From Mnemiopsis leidyi (lineage: Eukaryota; Ctenophora; Tentaculata; Lobata; Bolinopsidae), in assembly GCA_000226015.1 (NCBI GenBank), contig JH154961.1, positions 67,412-131,411 on the forward strand: a DNA stretch of 64,000 bases, in the 5' to 3' direction. Positions 24,210 to 37,600 of the stretch are shown in pieces (the first letter of the stretch is position 1; every line of letters starts with the position of its first letter). The translations under genes were made by a program, and so were the position numbers. The notes beneath the pieces were generated by a model that was given only the letters and a program-made list of their open reading frames with translations, was not told the DNA's origin and ran no database searches.

Positions 24210-27200
24210 TAGACAGAAATATTATGCGGGGGCGATACATAGTCTGAATTCTGGTAAAATAAGGACATTTTGCTTTATTGATAGTTAGTGCGGGATATTG
24301 CGTTATGCAATAATGATTTAATAAAAAGTAAAACTTATCGTGTTGAACAAACATCAAATACAGAATAACTTCAAAGTTATGCTATGTGGCATGAGTTGAC
24401 AATTTTAAGCACAAAACCAACCGAATCCAACAGTTACAAATAATTAAATAGAGACCCAGCACCTAATCACCTATCGCATTACGTTCAATACGTTAAGAGC
24501 ACCATTTACAAACTTAATAAACAACTTCTAACTTTATTGAATCAATACACAGTATGCACTCCGTGTGGTACTCCGTGCGGTAAGGTCTTGCAACGAACAA
24601 CGCGGGCTTTCGAAGCCGCGCGATTATGTCATAGAATGAAATGTAGGACTTGAATCCAACATTTACCGGTCAAACCGGTTTTACAATCTGTGATGTCTTA
24701 CTGAATGTTCTAGACCTCATACAAATAGTTGAACTACTGAAGAGAAAGTGCAGCACGCAGCCTGTAAACGTGGTTAAGTGACCTTGATTTAGTCACGTGA
24801 CCAGCTGATCGGGTACATACTATATCATTATAGGAGCAAAGGCATTGCCCAGAAACGTCCACGTCCCGTGGCCTAGCGTAGTTGTAAGTAGGTGCAAGTA
24901 GTAAGAAGTAAGTATAAGGCACAAGCAGTAATAGCGCTTTATGTAATTACAACATACTTCTTATTAGTTTAGTTTTCAAATAAGTTTATCTGTGTAATAT
25001 CTACCAGTTTCAACAAAATATCCACTTAAAGCATATGACGGACGTCAGGATATAAAGTTGACGAGTTTTCTAACAATTGCACAACTCTTTCAAAAGCCGT
25101 GATAGCCAATTCAATCAAACAATTCAATCATACTTCACATTAAACCATAGACGCTACATTCATGATACTTAAATTATTTACAAACTTACACGAATATAGT
25201 CATTATGTATTTCGACCACCACCGGTGTGATTAGGTTCTTTAAATTGAAGACAAACAACGAAAAGCAAGTGAAAGTTTCTGGCATGCATCTGCAATTGAA
25301 TGGTTATGACTAAATACCCGATGGTACTGCATCTAATAAAAAGATCATCTGTAAGCCCACCAGTGCCAGTTAATAAGTGTTAAAGGTTACAATATTGAAA
25401 AAACAAAAGAACCACATTGAACCATATTACATACAAATTTTTACACAATATGTAATCATCAAGCATAGGAATTGAGTTGTCAGTTGTCACACTAGGCTGT
25501 CAAACTTGTTGAGAAATACTAAAAACAGTAAACCAATAAGGAAATGATGAAGTTGAAATAACAACAGTACGTTCGATGGACAATTATTGGCAGGACGCTA
25601 AAAAATTAGCAATACAATGAAATGACCGTCAACGAGTATACGTAATGGGACTTCACGTAAGACTACACATTAGTCCCATTATAAGCATATGATAAGCGAC
25701 ATGCTCTGAACAGACTGGAACATTTTCTCGAGACTGTTGAGCGGACAGTAGACAGCTCTCAATACACAGACAGAATTGTACACGTCAAACACCGTCACAA
25801 CCATCAACTGTCAGAGCTAAAAATAAAGTCAAGTTTCTGGTTTTGTATAATTTAAATACTGAAATTCTATTGAAGTATTGAAATGGAGGGCTGACTCATC
25901 TCCAGCTTGGAAATGGAGTTCAATATGGAGTTGGAGTAGACATTAATCTTGACTTATAAACAATCTCAACAACTAAGGAAAGTTTTAATGTAAATAACAT
26001 ATTTGCTTACTGAGCTGTTGCTTAATTTGCTTTAATGAGACAGGTTTTGTGTCTCGAGAAATTGTTTAAGTAATAGCTTTAACTGTGTGTCATAGTAAAT
26101 ATTAACAGGCTAGACCAAGGACTATGTACTGTGATCATAATGAGTAGAGTTTATATACTTTGTGTTCTGAGTGTGTTCTGAAAAAGTACACATTCTGAGA
26201 AAGTACACATTCCTTAATACTAAAATGTATATGTGTGCAGTGTGTAATGTATAATTTACAATGTACAATGTGCAATACACAGTGGTGTACATTGTACTTG
26301 TACTCTACACACAATGTATAACTACAATAAAAGTGTTTTTAGGGTTACAAACGATGCAATCAATGAAACAGAATACCGGCTACCCTCATACCGATATAGG
26401 ACGACACAGCAATCATGTACAAAACAAACCTGGTAACGCGATCCTGCACTAAAAGTAATCCCATCCTAAATAAACTCCTAGTTACCCTCGAAAACTTCTG
26501 TATCATCGGGGAAGGCCCGCTACACACCCACACACTCAAAACTGTTTGTGTAAAGTAAACTTAAAGCAAAAGTAAAAGAAGGGAAGAAAACAGGAAGAGA
26601 AGCGCTGAAAACAGTACGATACATTGAATTAAGTGCCGTACTGTAATGGTTTGTAGCGGTAATTGCAAGCCACCGGACATAAGTGGAGCTGAAACGCATT
26701 ATTTGGATTGTCTTGGCAACACTTAAATTCGTAAATCGATTCTTGCTGGAGTTAGTATTGGAGTTTCCAATGGTCATAAAGTGTGCATAGTAATGTATGA
26801 GCAACTGCTTAAGCATAATACAAAATCAATTAGCACTTAGGAAATACCTAATGGTATCATAACGAAAATGTTGACTCATTTTAAGGTATTGAACAGTTTA
26901 TTACTAATATTTAAGCAATGAATGAGTCATTTAACGCATGTTTATCATATCTGAAATTCTCCCTTTTGCAAAAATAGATAAGAAAATTACTGAAGATGGA
27001 GGAACCTTCTAAGAGGCTGAATTTAAACTGAAGGCAATTATAGCACTTCAAGCAGAAATGTCAGAAAATTTGCTAAAATGACAGTGAAAAACCTGGCTTT
27101 CTCTAAAAACGGAGAAATGCCTAGATGAATCACTACAAAAAGTAGTAAATGGAAATCTTAAATGGCAAATCACAAAGAGAATTGTCAAGTGACATTTAAT

Positions 27201-28130
27201 GAGTGAGAGCGCAGGATATTAGAGTTATAACCGTTTAGCAAGCAGCTGCGGCACTGCGAGATTGAGGATTTAACATGGTAACCTTGTCAAAATCCAGCTA
27301 GAATTACCTGCCCGCCATATTTGGGCAAATTATTATAGCGTCACTTTATGCCCTTACAAGGACAGAAAGGTTCGTGACAATGGTGAAATGATTGGAAAGA
27401 TATACCGACATAATATCTACTAAAAGTTAAAGGTGACAAAGCTTAGTACAAAGATTAGAACAAATCTTAGTGAAGATAAGTACTTTTATAAAAATTGAAC
27501 AAAGATATAAACATCAATTTAGCTCCGGTTTTCCAATTTCCTAAAACTTAAAAGGATACCCAACAGATCTTGGATAAAATAATCAGTAATTTAAATTTCT
27601 CTGCAGTTTACAGACATGATACACTACAGAGAGTCAGAGAGACTCGAAACATCGATTGGAATAAACCAGTATAAATGATATAAATCAGTCGAGATATCAC
27701 GTCTGAATTAATTGGGAGCTCACCTGAAATTCGATCGAAAAATCGTAGATCTATCAGCCAGGGGACACACTTTATAGCGAAACATCTGTACAGGGGACTG
27801 CAATTTGTACATGGGACTGCAATTTCATACTCTGTATGATATACCGTATATACTGAGGCTAATTCATCCAGGAGATCATTTTATAACATTGTGATTATAG
27901 CTAGGCTCTAGGTTGTAACGGTAGGCGCGATCTGCGACAGCACTATTGATCCGAGGCAGCTTTAACTTTTCCTGTTGGTACTGGACAAATAAAACGCACA
28001 GCGAAAAACATGAAGGAAATTTTACTACAACACTGCACGCGCACTTTACATACACTATTTTAGCATCCTTTCTCCAGATTTAAAGCACGTGCACATCATT
28101 AAACACATTGCACGTGCACGGTAATCTAAC
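24210..28130. other. Spacer between cassettes I and H
   Basis: About 3.9 kb of AT-rich sequence. If cassette I is a first exon, its promoter lies just above 24209. No dimerisation-domain exon, RNA gene or clear repeat was found. A trio of near-identical acatt/tgtaca stretches near 26200-26290 is low-complexity only. Confidence 0.4.
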
Positions 28131-29122
28131 CCCACGGAGAAGCCTTTCCACGTGTGTCGGATTTGAGAAATCATCTGAATCTCTGATGAGATGTGCGGGT
28201 ATAATCTTATGAAGGTCCAGGGGTAAACTGTACTGGCACACTTCTGCTTCCTTGCTGAGCCTCCAGTAGCTACTGGACACAAGGGTTACGAGCTGACGAC
28301 CTGATGGGGCACTCTTACGTCTGATTGCATGATCAAGATGGAAACTATTAACTGATACAGGTTAAACAGGTTAAACTTAAGTCTTTACATAAGGAAGAAC
28401 AGGCAGTTCTTAACCTAATGACCTAGATCTTTGACCAAACAACTATAATTATGGAGGATGTGAATGTGTTGCTAATACCAGATCGAATATGCTTTAGCCG
28501 AATTGTAGGCTCAACATACTCCCCAGCGTTCAGCATCTTGTTCAGTTTATCTCTGGGAATGCCGTAGTACTTTAAACTTTTGTGGAATTCGTTCCTGTTA
28601 TTCTCCAAATCGTCATCTTCCAAGTTCCACCTGTACAATGATAACAAAATCCTTAATACGTGAAGTTCAATTAGCAAAACTAACTCTTAACAAACAACAT
28701 CAAATAAGAGTTTTAAAGATGAAACAGTAATTCTGACTCAACATTTAACAATTAAATATAAAATGAGGAAATTCTTACTTGGAGACAAGAATCATGTCCA
28801 CAGTAAAATGATCAAGGTTATCTTGGTCTGGTCTAGAGCTAGCTGTCATGGTTCTCATTAAGCTTGACCCAATATTGAGGCCAAGCTTCGGCTTGACGGT
28901 AAGAGGTTTCTTAAAATCATCCACGAATGACTTTTCTATTGTGTCACTATCCGTATCAGAACCTCCATCAGTGTTGGCTGAGGGTTCCCTAATGTCGGGT
29001 GGAGCTAGATGAGAACCGGAAGTAAGTTTGCTCCGTATGGAATTGTCAGACTCCGTAGGATCGTCTAGAACGTCCAGAGCGATGTTTTCATGCCCCTTTT
29101 TAGAATTCCGACTTTCGGACAT
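28131..29122 (-). CDS. Anoctamin cassette H: dimerisation domain
   Basis: Exons 29122-28779, 28630-28436 and 28272-28131 total 681 bases (227 codons) from MSESRNSKKGHENIALDV to a phase-0 donor. An acidic, Ser/Asp-rich linker (GGSDTDSDTIEK) precedes the domain. The domain's first strand is VDMILVSKWNLEDDDLENNR; then come NEFHKSLKYYGIPRDKL, a strand IIIVVCSYWRLSKEAEV, and YSLPLDLHKI. The pattern strand, R/E-rich helix, strand, A-E helix, LPLD matches the anoctamin dimerisation domain. The intron inside IIIVVC is phase 2, as in cassette F at the equivalent place. An acceptor-like site just before the ATG is in the wrong phase to receive cassette G. Confidence 0.87.
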
Positions 29123-29559
29123 ATCTGACACATTCGTAGGTATCATAAATAACACAAGACATAAGTAGCACAAGGGAAATAAAAAACCAAAAAAAAAGTG
29201 ATCTGTCTACGTAAATTACAACAAAACAGAACCTGATCCTTTTATTATGATAAAAGCATAATATGGAATAATAGCAACAAATCATAAAAAGTCGAAAGGC
29301 AAATATCACAGAATGCGACCATGCGGTGCATTGAGTCTGCGGTAAATTGGATAATGGGTCAAGCAATCGGGGTGGCAAAAGTGATTTTGCTGCGGCTGCT
29401 TTTTAGACTAGAATGTTGTTAGACTAAACAGAATCGCCATGCATACCTCATTCTTTAGCAGCCTTTCCTCAAAGATGATAACTTAATCAGTTAATCACTC
29501 ACTACTCCTTACAGCTCTATAGCTATTTACCTGGACTAAACGACATTCAATGAACCTAC

Positions 29560-30056
29560 CAGACCTCCGTTGCCCCTGTCTTTAAGTGGGAGACTCAAGT
29601 AGGTCTCGGTAGCAGCCTTCTCCAGGGCGGAAAATTCCGCCCACACCGCCAGAATGTAGTAAGAAGAGTCGTTGTCAGAGGGAGCTAGCTTGGTGACCAC
29701 CCCACCACATTCCCTGACGTTGTTCACAAAACTTGTGTTCAAGTCGCAGAGTTCCTCCTCTGTGTGGGTGGGACACACCAGACACACTGTGCCTGTGCGG
29801 AATGGTTACTTCTGGCAGTTTGGTTGGGTTGAGGTAGAGAGGGCTGGTTTTGTTGTGTTGTCAATCTAGTCTTGCGGTATAAGTATAGACAGATGTTCTG
29901 ATTTAAAATTTACTCTATTATATAATTGCTTTAAACAAACCGCATACCATTTATCCGATCAGGTGACGGTAAATTATTCTTCTTTTTCCTGATGCTAGAG
30001 TAGTGAATCGCAATCTGCTTTTGACTTTGAACGATGGGAACCTTCTCTATATCCAT
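29560..30056 (-). CDS. Anoctamin cassette G: dimerisation domain
   Basis: Exons 30056-29948 and 29792-29560 sum to 342 bases. The start MDIEKVPIVQSQKQ has an in-frame TGA eight codons upstream and no usable acceptor between. A short basic segment (SSIRKKKNN) leads to the domain: TVCLVCPTHTEEELCDL, NNVRECGGVVTKLAPSDNDS, then YYILAVWAEFSALEKAATET and YLSLPLKD, a close match to the family pattern. The second half is unbroken by introns, unlike cassettes A, E, F and H. The donor GGTCTG|GTAGGT is phase 0. Fused to the core it would give about 804 residues. Confidence 0.88.
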
Positions 30057-31402
30057 AGTACCGATCAAGGGGCCTCAAATCACGCGCTCTCGAAAGAACC
30101 AATGTAAACAGAGCAACAAAACAACACAGATAGAAGTGCAAGAGCAATTAACTGTACCAAGGTCGTAAGATGTAGAACTAGTGAAGGCGGCACCGTGTAC
30201 TCGCCACATTAAACCTCTATAATCAGATCTTGCAATGCGACCAGACACGCTTCTCCTAACAGCTGGTTTGCAAGTCTTTAGAACAGTAGGAAGAGATCGG
30301 TGTTAGGGTTTTAGGCGTCCTTTAGGTAAGATTTGAAGCATTTTTGATTCATCCAATCAGAGACCTCAACAATGATCACGTGATATCAGCCGCCCCGTAA
30401 GATTGAAGAACAGTGCCAACTTTTTGTGACAGTACCAGAGGACAAAAAGAAAGTGATTCAACAAAGCTCTCTACATTGTTAGATGGAATAAAAGGACATG
30501 GACAATATATTTACCGCAGGTTAATATGAAAATAAATTAATAAATGAATTTATTAGAGCGGAGCAATGGGACCGGCATGAGGTTAAACGTACATATCCAC
30601 ATAAAAAGTAAAAAACATCTGAATGGAAGAGGTGACCAACTTATAGAAATTAGCAACTGTCAGTTTTCGAACCAGAACAAAAACATGTAAGTTTATTTAT
30701 GATGTATTGTACTCAATGCGATATCGTTCAAAACGTAACCAATAGTCTAAGTGAAGCTTTTAAGACATTGATCTAGCATATACACAAGGTAAACAACACC
30801 CAGTGTGCTTTGAGATCAGCTTGTATGTGTTGCCACATTGACAGCACTGTGAGACTGTAGTGAGCATGTGTACAGGGAAATGTGAGTTCCCATCACAACA
30901 CTAACTGTAATAGTGCAATAATGACCTTTTTTCGCTAAGATAACATTCCGCCCATGCGATGAGCAATGTATTGTTGCTATAAGTAGTTTAGGTAGCGTTA
31001 TGGAACGAACTTTGGAGAATTATCTAATGACTCAATAATGATCCTCCTCACAAGGATAAATCTGTCATTGGGCTTGCAAATTGAAAATGAAACATCCTAT
31101 TAGAATGATTACGTGGTTAAAACTGTTACAATTTCTTAGACTAAGTTTGCTAATTTCTAAGCTATAACTGAACTAAGTTAGCTAGTAAAAGGAAGAAAAT
31201 TCCAAGCATTGGCCACCCAGACAAATGTTCGAACCCAAAAACTGTAAAAGTTAGGTTGAATTAATCAACAGCAAGATTGAAAAGAAGAAGAAACTCAGAA
31301 TTCAAGCAACAGAACAACTCAGATGAACTAGGAGTGACCAAACAGAACGCAGATGAGAGACCAAACCACACTTTTTAACCGATGAGAAGCAATTATCATC
31401 AC
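30057..31402. other. Spacer between cassettes G and F
   Basis: AT-rich with no exon recognised. It would hold the promoter of cassette G if that cassette is independently transcribed. Confidence 0.4.
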
Positions 31403-32841
31403 CTTGTCTATTATAGTTTCGAGGGTCTCAAAAAGAGTTTTTCTTCTTGAGCCATCGTGAACAGCTTCATCTTCGGAATCTGAACTATCCTGTGGGAGCA
31501 AGCTTAACAAACATGCACACTGGTCAGTAGTTTTGTTGTGCAGGACAATCGCCAAATAGCATTGGGTTAGAATGTAAGAATTGGTTAAAATACTACGTTG
31601 TACCATGTATTGCACCAGGCATATGTTTTAAGCTTGGATAAAGTTTGGTTGATAGCATACAACACAACTCTTTACATCCAGCCAGCAATAATATCAATAG
31701 TATCATGTATATTATATTCAGGATTCACAGGGTGAGTGACTTGTTCAGCGGAAAATGCTGCGGTTTTCATAAAGCGGGAGTAAAAAATGGGGTGAAAGTG
31801 AAATTGAATCCTTACAGAACTTTCAGAATGTGCGTAGTTGGCTTCCAGAGCTAACGGCATGGAGAACCGGCACATATCACACTCCGCAAACAATTTGTAG
31901 TCATCGTACCTGAGGATTCACTCAATAGTTTTACTAAACGTTATCCTTACACATCTACCAGTGATAAATGGAATAAAAGTAATTACTAGCCTAGTTTATT
32001 TAGTAACGGTTTCTAAAAACACTTGACAAAATTATTATTTACCAAGCGAGGGTATAGCGGATATTTTCTTCGGGGAAATCAATGTCTTTGATGTGACCTC
32101 CTCTCAGTATAGCCTGCATAGAAGCGGATCTGTCATCACAAGATTACTAAGACATTCTAATAGTACATTACCACAACCAAGTTTTCTGAAACGTAGTACG
32201 CAGTTCGCAACCACAATTTATATGGGTGGATGAGTAGGCGACTAGCAAAAAACGAAGAACCACACCTGATCTCCTCTCATTTTGCCAACAAGTTTCCTTT
32301 TGAACCTCGTTCTGAGATCTTCTTTTTCTGCCGACTCTTCATCGTCTTCGTCGTACTTTATCGGACTCACCAGGACACAGAGTCCTTGAGCTACTTTTCT
32401 AAGTGACAAAATGTTTATACTTTAACTGGTTGACGGGTTACGGCACTTCTAAAGATGTTACTAAAGGGGACTGGTTTTCAACTATTTATAAGTTACATGG
32501 ATGTGCCTTCCTAGTTGAAATAGATTTACAACTAAAACTACTTGTCTGATGTCCTAAAACTTGAAACACTTATCTATATCAAATATAGTACAGAGTTTAG
32601 AATTCTCTTAAAACAATAAACTTCAACTCTCAACTTTTTATTATTAATTATTATTATTGATTATAGAAAAAAATTATAAAAAATCAAACTGAACTTACCT
32701 ATCCACATCAGCGGGAAGGAGTTCCGGCTCCTCGATCGCCTCCTTGACCCTCCTCTTTTTGGTGGTCACCTCTTCATCCATCTCTAGACCTCCTTCTTCA
32801 GGACACGACTTGTAGCCTCCTTTACAGACAACGTTAACCAT
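31403..32841 (-). CDS. Anoctamin cassette F: dimerisation domain
   Basis: Exons 32841-32699, 32398-32266, 32113-32043 and 31909-31816 sum to 441 bases from MVNVVCKGGYK to a phase-0 donor. An in-frame TGA precedes the ATG. A basic TTKKRRVKEA stretch is followed by the domain: GLCVLVSPIKYDEDDEE, DLRTRFKRKLVGKM, NIRYTLAWYDDYKLFAECDM and RFSMPLALEAN. A fifth exon, 31489-31403 (DSSDSEDEAVHDGSRRK...), is phase 0 at both ends and can be kept or skipped without changing frame. Fused to the core it gives about 837 or 866 residues. Confidence 0.87.
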
Positions 32842-35800
32842 TTGTCTGTCTGTTTGTCAGTCTGTCTGTTTGTACGTTTTTTGTGCGTTTGTCGTGTCGA
32901 GAACTACAAGTAGTGAACGTAATAACAAATAAAGCAAATACCAATACAGCGAGGTCCGGAATGAACCCCGAACAATGATTTCGAAACGATAAAAGGTTGG
33001 GATACGTAAATATGGTATAATTGATGGTGTTGGTAGTCTGAGGTAGTTACTCTGGCGCCTTGGCAGATACACTTGAAAAAGCTCCAAAACAATGACATTA
33101 TCATTGATAAAATAGGATCCAGAGCTGAGTTCGAAGCTGTTGCAATAAAACGTAGAGTTTGTTGTGAAATTGTTATACTGATATAGTCTAGATCAAACAA
33201 CACTGTGTAAGAAGATAAGAAAAACGAAGTCCTTTGTATCACAAAGCCAAAATCAAACTCTTCTTAAAGATGTAAGCGTTTTTCAAGGTTATTTTGCACT
33301 ACCCTAATTTGGATTCAAATCAATAGTATAAGCTTGAGATTAGGTAAAGTCTATTAGCACCGCTGCAAATAGCATAGCCGTAAAACACTCTAATATGTAG
33401 TAAAAACTTTAATATCGAATCGTGCTATAGAGAGTTGAAAAAACCGGCGTTCAAATCTCAAATCCAGTTGCCAACTTTGCTGTATGCAAGCCAAGAACGG
33501 TAGTCAGAAATAAAATGTCTCAATAAAACTTCGAAAACTATAGTAAAATATCAAATAAGACTTGGCAAAATGAGACTTGTTAATAATTGGACTCGGTTAA
33601 ACAGCATTTCTAATGCATCTAGATAGCCGAAAACGGTAGTCGAGATAGGACATTCAGAGAGTAGGGTTTTGTTTGTCACGGTTACACCCGACTCTCGCAG
33701 CTCAGCGTTAAACTGATATCATCTCGTCAAGGGTTTGACAATTTAAGCAAGAGTGAGGATAGCTGTTTTTTATAAATTCATCGATCAAATTTACATTCAA
33801 ACACGAGCCACATATAGCCAAATATTTGAAAGGAAACCTTCAAGCCTCACCAGACTTTGTGTAACGAAGGTAGAAAGGAGCTGTTGAAAATAGAATTTAG
33901 TTCTAACTAGTAGACTGCTCAAAGTATAGAGCTACAAATATCAAACCGTCGATAGTTCACGATAGTTTGAGTAGAAAAACAAATTATTATTACTAAAGTA
34001 GTGTAAAATAAATGATACAAAAGCCGAGAGAAATTTGTTGGGTAAACAGAGAGACCAAGAAGTCCACCATAGCCTGGGATAAAACCTGGAATTCTTTCCA
34101 GCTAAGTCATGACACGCCTTACACATACCTAACACAAAAGCAGGCTATTGAAATACCATTATTCCAACAATACGATAATTTTAGAGAATGCCGCGATACA
34201 GAAGATTATACCTTTTTGAAGAACACATTCTCACGTACCAACTTCAATCAATCCATTGATCAACAGATAAAGGCCAAGTCCTGCTTGAATTGCACAGACA
34301 GATCAACCAAAGAACAACGAAAATCAAAGCGTCATGCTGGAATTCAGAGCCAGCATGTGGCTAAATTCAGCTCCCTGATTGGTCGATTTTCATCACTTGT
34401 CTGGATTGCTCTTTTGGATTGGCTTTAGTGATTCAGATGTGTCGTATACCGAGTAAATATTTTCGTTCGGTCCACGTTACATACGCATTGTCATTTAATT
34501 GGCTGATGCCTGGCTATTGATGGAAGTTTTCTAATTCAATCCCATTACATTATTCCATGAGGAATCCAAGATAGGCTAGTGCCAAGTACGAAAATGCATG
34601 AACAAAACGAGCAAAGTGATGGAAGTAATAACCAGTTGCAATGACTTCTTATGATAAATTTAAAGACCCATTATGTGGCAACGAATAAAGAAATTTGGGT
34701 AATTTCCGCCCAAACTGCAATTAGAAAACCAATTGTTAAATCTCGTGCCAACAAGAATATCACAGGAAATCTACCAACCGCTAAGATCTTAGTCGTGTTG
34801 CGTGGATGTAAAGAAGCTGGAGCGTGCAGTGCTCATGAACTGAGGAAGTTTTTACAGTCTATTACTAAAACTTGAAAGTATATTAAGCTGGGTTTTAATT
34901 TGTTTCGCTACTTGAGCAAATCATGTGCATAACGTGCTCCACAGAATTATGCAGAAATTCTGCAGAAATAAGGCAGTCCTTCTCACTGTTTAAAACACAA
35001 TTCAATATCACGATTCACAGATAATTCCGCCTCCAACAACATATGATGTAGACAAGATAGAGAGGTGGATAACGAACACTAGTGTAATTTGAATTATTTA
35101 GTTTGTATCCAGTATCACTACATTATCTATCAAATGTATTATTAATTTCGGAACCTGCACAGATTGTCTTGTCAGTCACATAGTCAAGTCATGAGTCGTG
35201 ATACCAACAGCTGCAATTAAGCCCGCCATCGGCTCAATTGAATGTCTCTTATGAACAACTACAAGCTTGGGTCCTCAACTTGTATAGAAGATAAACATTA
35301 CGAGCAAGCCCAGAAGATATCACACAAAAGAAACGGCGATCTCTATACATCTGAAGTATCAGAGCAAGGTGAGAAGATAGCAAACAGTAGAAACGGCAAG
35401 CTCTCCCATCTCCCACATTCTGTAATAAATGGGCTGGACAGGAAATGTCCCGATTAACACGCCTCATACAAGCAGCAGTGAGAATTACCAACATTCTAAC
35501 ATTGGAATTAGAGAATTGAAAAGGGCTGCAGTTTTTACAGCAGACGCTATAACTATAAGCTGTTAAGTGCCTTAGTATAATGTTAGACAGCTGTAAATCG
35601 CACCCCAGTCCCTGGTCCCATGGGGATGATGGTTACCACCGTTAAGAGGCTGCTTCTTTCGATCAACTACAGCGGTGGCACACAGCTGCACTGCGGACTC
35701 CTTCAGAAATTAAACCGGTAAATGTAACTGGTACTTATGTTGGTAACGGAAATTATACCGGTCGGGCTGTGCGAGCCTGTGGACATTATTTTGCGGAAGT

Positions 35801-36342
35801 GGGACTAAACTTTGATCGTTGCTTGCTTCTTCCTTTACAGTGGAGTGTGAACAATTTCATGCCAATTTTATAGTTGATGAGCTCAAATCAAAAGCAAGTT
35901 GAAGTAGGTAGCAATAAGGTAGGTTTAGCTTAAACAAGTTGTTATTCGAGTGCTTATATATTAAATGTAAAGGCGGAGTTTGCACAAGAAATGTAAGTGT
36001 AGCAGCATGTTACGTAACACGATTAAATACAACTCAAACTCCCGATGAGGATGCTACTTTGCAAGCTACCGGTGCTATATTAGTTTTCAAAACATCCGTT
36101 GTTGCAATGTTGCGGAGTAACGCTGCAACCGTGGCAACGTACATCTAACCGCACCGAATGTTTTTCGCAAATAATATGCTGGATTCATCGAGTCATCGTT
36201 ATTCGTTAACGAAGTAAAGCGAATAATCAAGCTTAACCAGGATTAATGAATAAGCATTAAATAAGATATTAAATGATCCAGGGTAAAGAAAGTGGTCCAT
36301 GATAACATCTGTTGCCATGACGACACTGGATGTGATACTCAC
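32842..36342. other. Spacer between cassettes F and E
   Basis: About 3.5 kb. A copy of the dispersed repeat with actctcgcagctcagcg and atatcatctcgtcaa lies at about 33675-33735. Plus-strand open frames at 34012-34428 and 34651-34875 have no recognisable motif and are not called as genes. The part near 35440-35700 is somewhat more GC-rich and may be an unclassified repeat. No dimerisation exon was found. Confidence 0.4.
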
Positions 36343-37600
36343 ACCATCAGAGAAGTCAGGTAGGATCACGGGCATGTGAAATCTCAGCTGTTCGGTGGTC
36401 TTGCCTAGGGTCTCGTAGGGAAACCACAACAAGACATAGGTGCTTCTTCCTGCAAAGTTTCCTTAGTTCCATTAGTTTCAACAAAACAAAAGTACTTATT
36501 CCTGCAAAGTTTCATAAGTTCCATTAGTTTCAACAAAACATAGGTACTTCTTCCTGCAAAGTTTCATAAGTTTCATTAGTGTCAACAAGACATAAGTACT
36601 TCTTCCTGCAAAGATTCATTAGTTCCATTATTTTCAACAAAACATAGGTACTTCTTCCTGCAAAGATTCATAAGTTTCCACAAAACATAAGTACTTCTTC
36701 CTGCAAAGTTCCATTAGTTCCATTAGTTTCAACAAAACATAAGAACTTCTTCCTGCAAAGTTTCTTAAGTTCCATAAGTTTAAAGAGACAAGTTCAATTT
36801 ATCTACTCAAATATAAAGCAAGCTAATTAAAATGCCAAAACAAAAGAAGATAGAATATTACGTGTCGCACGTTGACCAGAGATAGATAAGATTTAAAGTA
36901 AAACTGCAGATAATGTCTAACCAGATTTAATGTATTCTATATCAGCCCTATGTTCTCTCATCATTGTCTGTTCCCAGTTTAGTCGTTCTTGGTAAATGTG
37001 TTGTTGGGGGTTGTCAGGACAACACAGCACTATAGAGGGGTTGTAGTAGTTCACTTCTTCTGTAGAGTACATGCGTAACCCTGGTAACAAGGGATAATGT
37101 ATAGTGTACATGTATAGTGTACATTGATAGTTTTATTTGTGTACGCATTATTGTACAGTGTATTCTATGACCGTGTACAATATACACGTACCTTTAGTAC
37201 ATGCGTAATCCTGGTAACGAGGGATAATGTACATGTTACAGTTACTACAATAGTGTACATCTATAGTGTAAACTGTTCATGTATAGTATAAACATTATTG
37301 TACAGTGTATTGTACGCACCTAGGATGTACAAATTTATAGTTTTAAATGTACAGTGTATAATGTATAAATAATGTATAGTTTATTCAGAATTAAATACGA
37401 AACAGTACGTGTTTCTGAAAAGTTATCTGGTAAGCAATTAAGTAAGTACATATAATCAATTTGACAGTGGATCAAGCAACAAAACTCCACTTACCAGAGC
37501 TGTTAAAAGCGGATCTTCTAGGCGGAGGAAGATGTCCGGGAGACACTACATGCCCCTGAGGGGTGTGACAAACAATCTCTTCTAAATCCCCCTCAGTCAT
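36343..37600 (-). CDS. Anoctamin cassette E: dimerisation domain
   Basis: Exons 37600-37495, 37080-36922 and 36449-36343 sum to 372 bases. The start MTEGDLEEIVCHTPQ has an in-frame TGA upstream and a purine at -3. The domain reads NPSIVLCCPDNPQQHIYQER, NWEQTMMREHRADIEYIKSG, then STYVLLWFPYETLGKTTEQL and RFHMPVILPDF. The last donor, GATGGT|GTGAGT, is a strong phase-0 site. The second and third exons each have a duplicated 3' splice site in the intron before them. Fused to the core it gives about 814 residues. Confidence 0.88.
36438..36790. repeat. About 52-bp tandem repeat duplicating the 3' splice site of cassette E exon 3
   Basis: Seven copies of acttcttcctgcaaag with variable spacers, at about 36442, 36497, 36547, 36599, 36651, 36692 and 36747. 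The first is the real acceptor and exon start (coding strand ctttgcag|gaagaag). The others carry the same acceptor and exon start in the intron. Confidence 0.9.
37066..37240. repeat. Duplicated 3' splice site of cassette E exon 2
   Basis: The segment around the acceptor at 37080 (tacatgcgtaaccctggtaa and following) recurs with few changes at 37198-37235, so the intron contains a second acceptor-plus-exon start. Between and after the two copies run tgtatagtgtacat-like repeats. Confidence 0.75.

Noticed and set aside
23872-24288. Plus-strand 138-residue frame
   Set aside because: It overlaps the first exon of cassette I on the other strand, whose phase and downstream joining are well supported.
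34012-34428. Plus-strand 138-residue frame between cassettes F and E
   Set aside because: No recognisable motif, no splice or promoter support, and Lys/Asn/Gln-rich composition typical of AT-rich chance frames.
36438-36790. Repeat array considered as CRISPR
   Set aside because: Spacers are near identical, the host is an animal, and the repeat duplicates a splice junction; it is a minisatellite.
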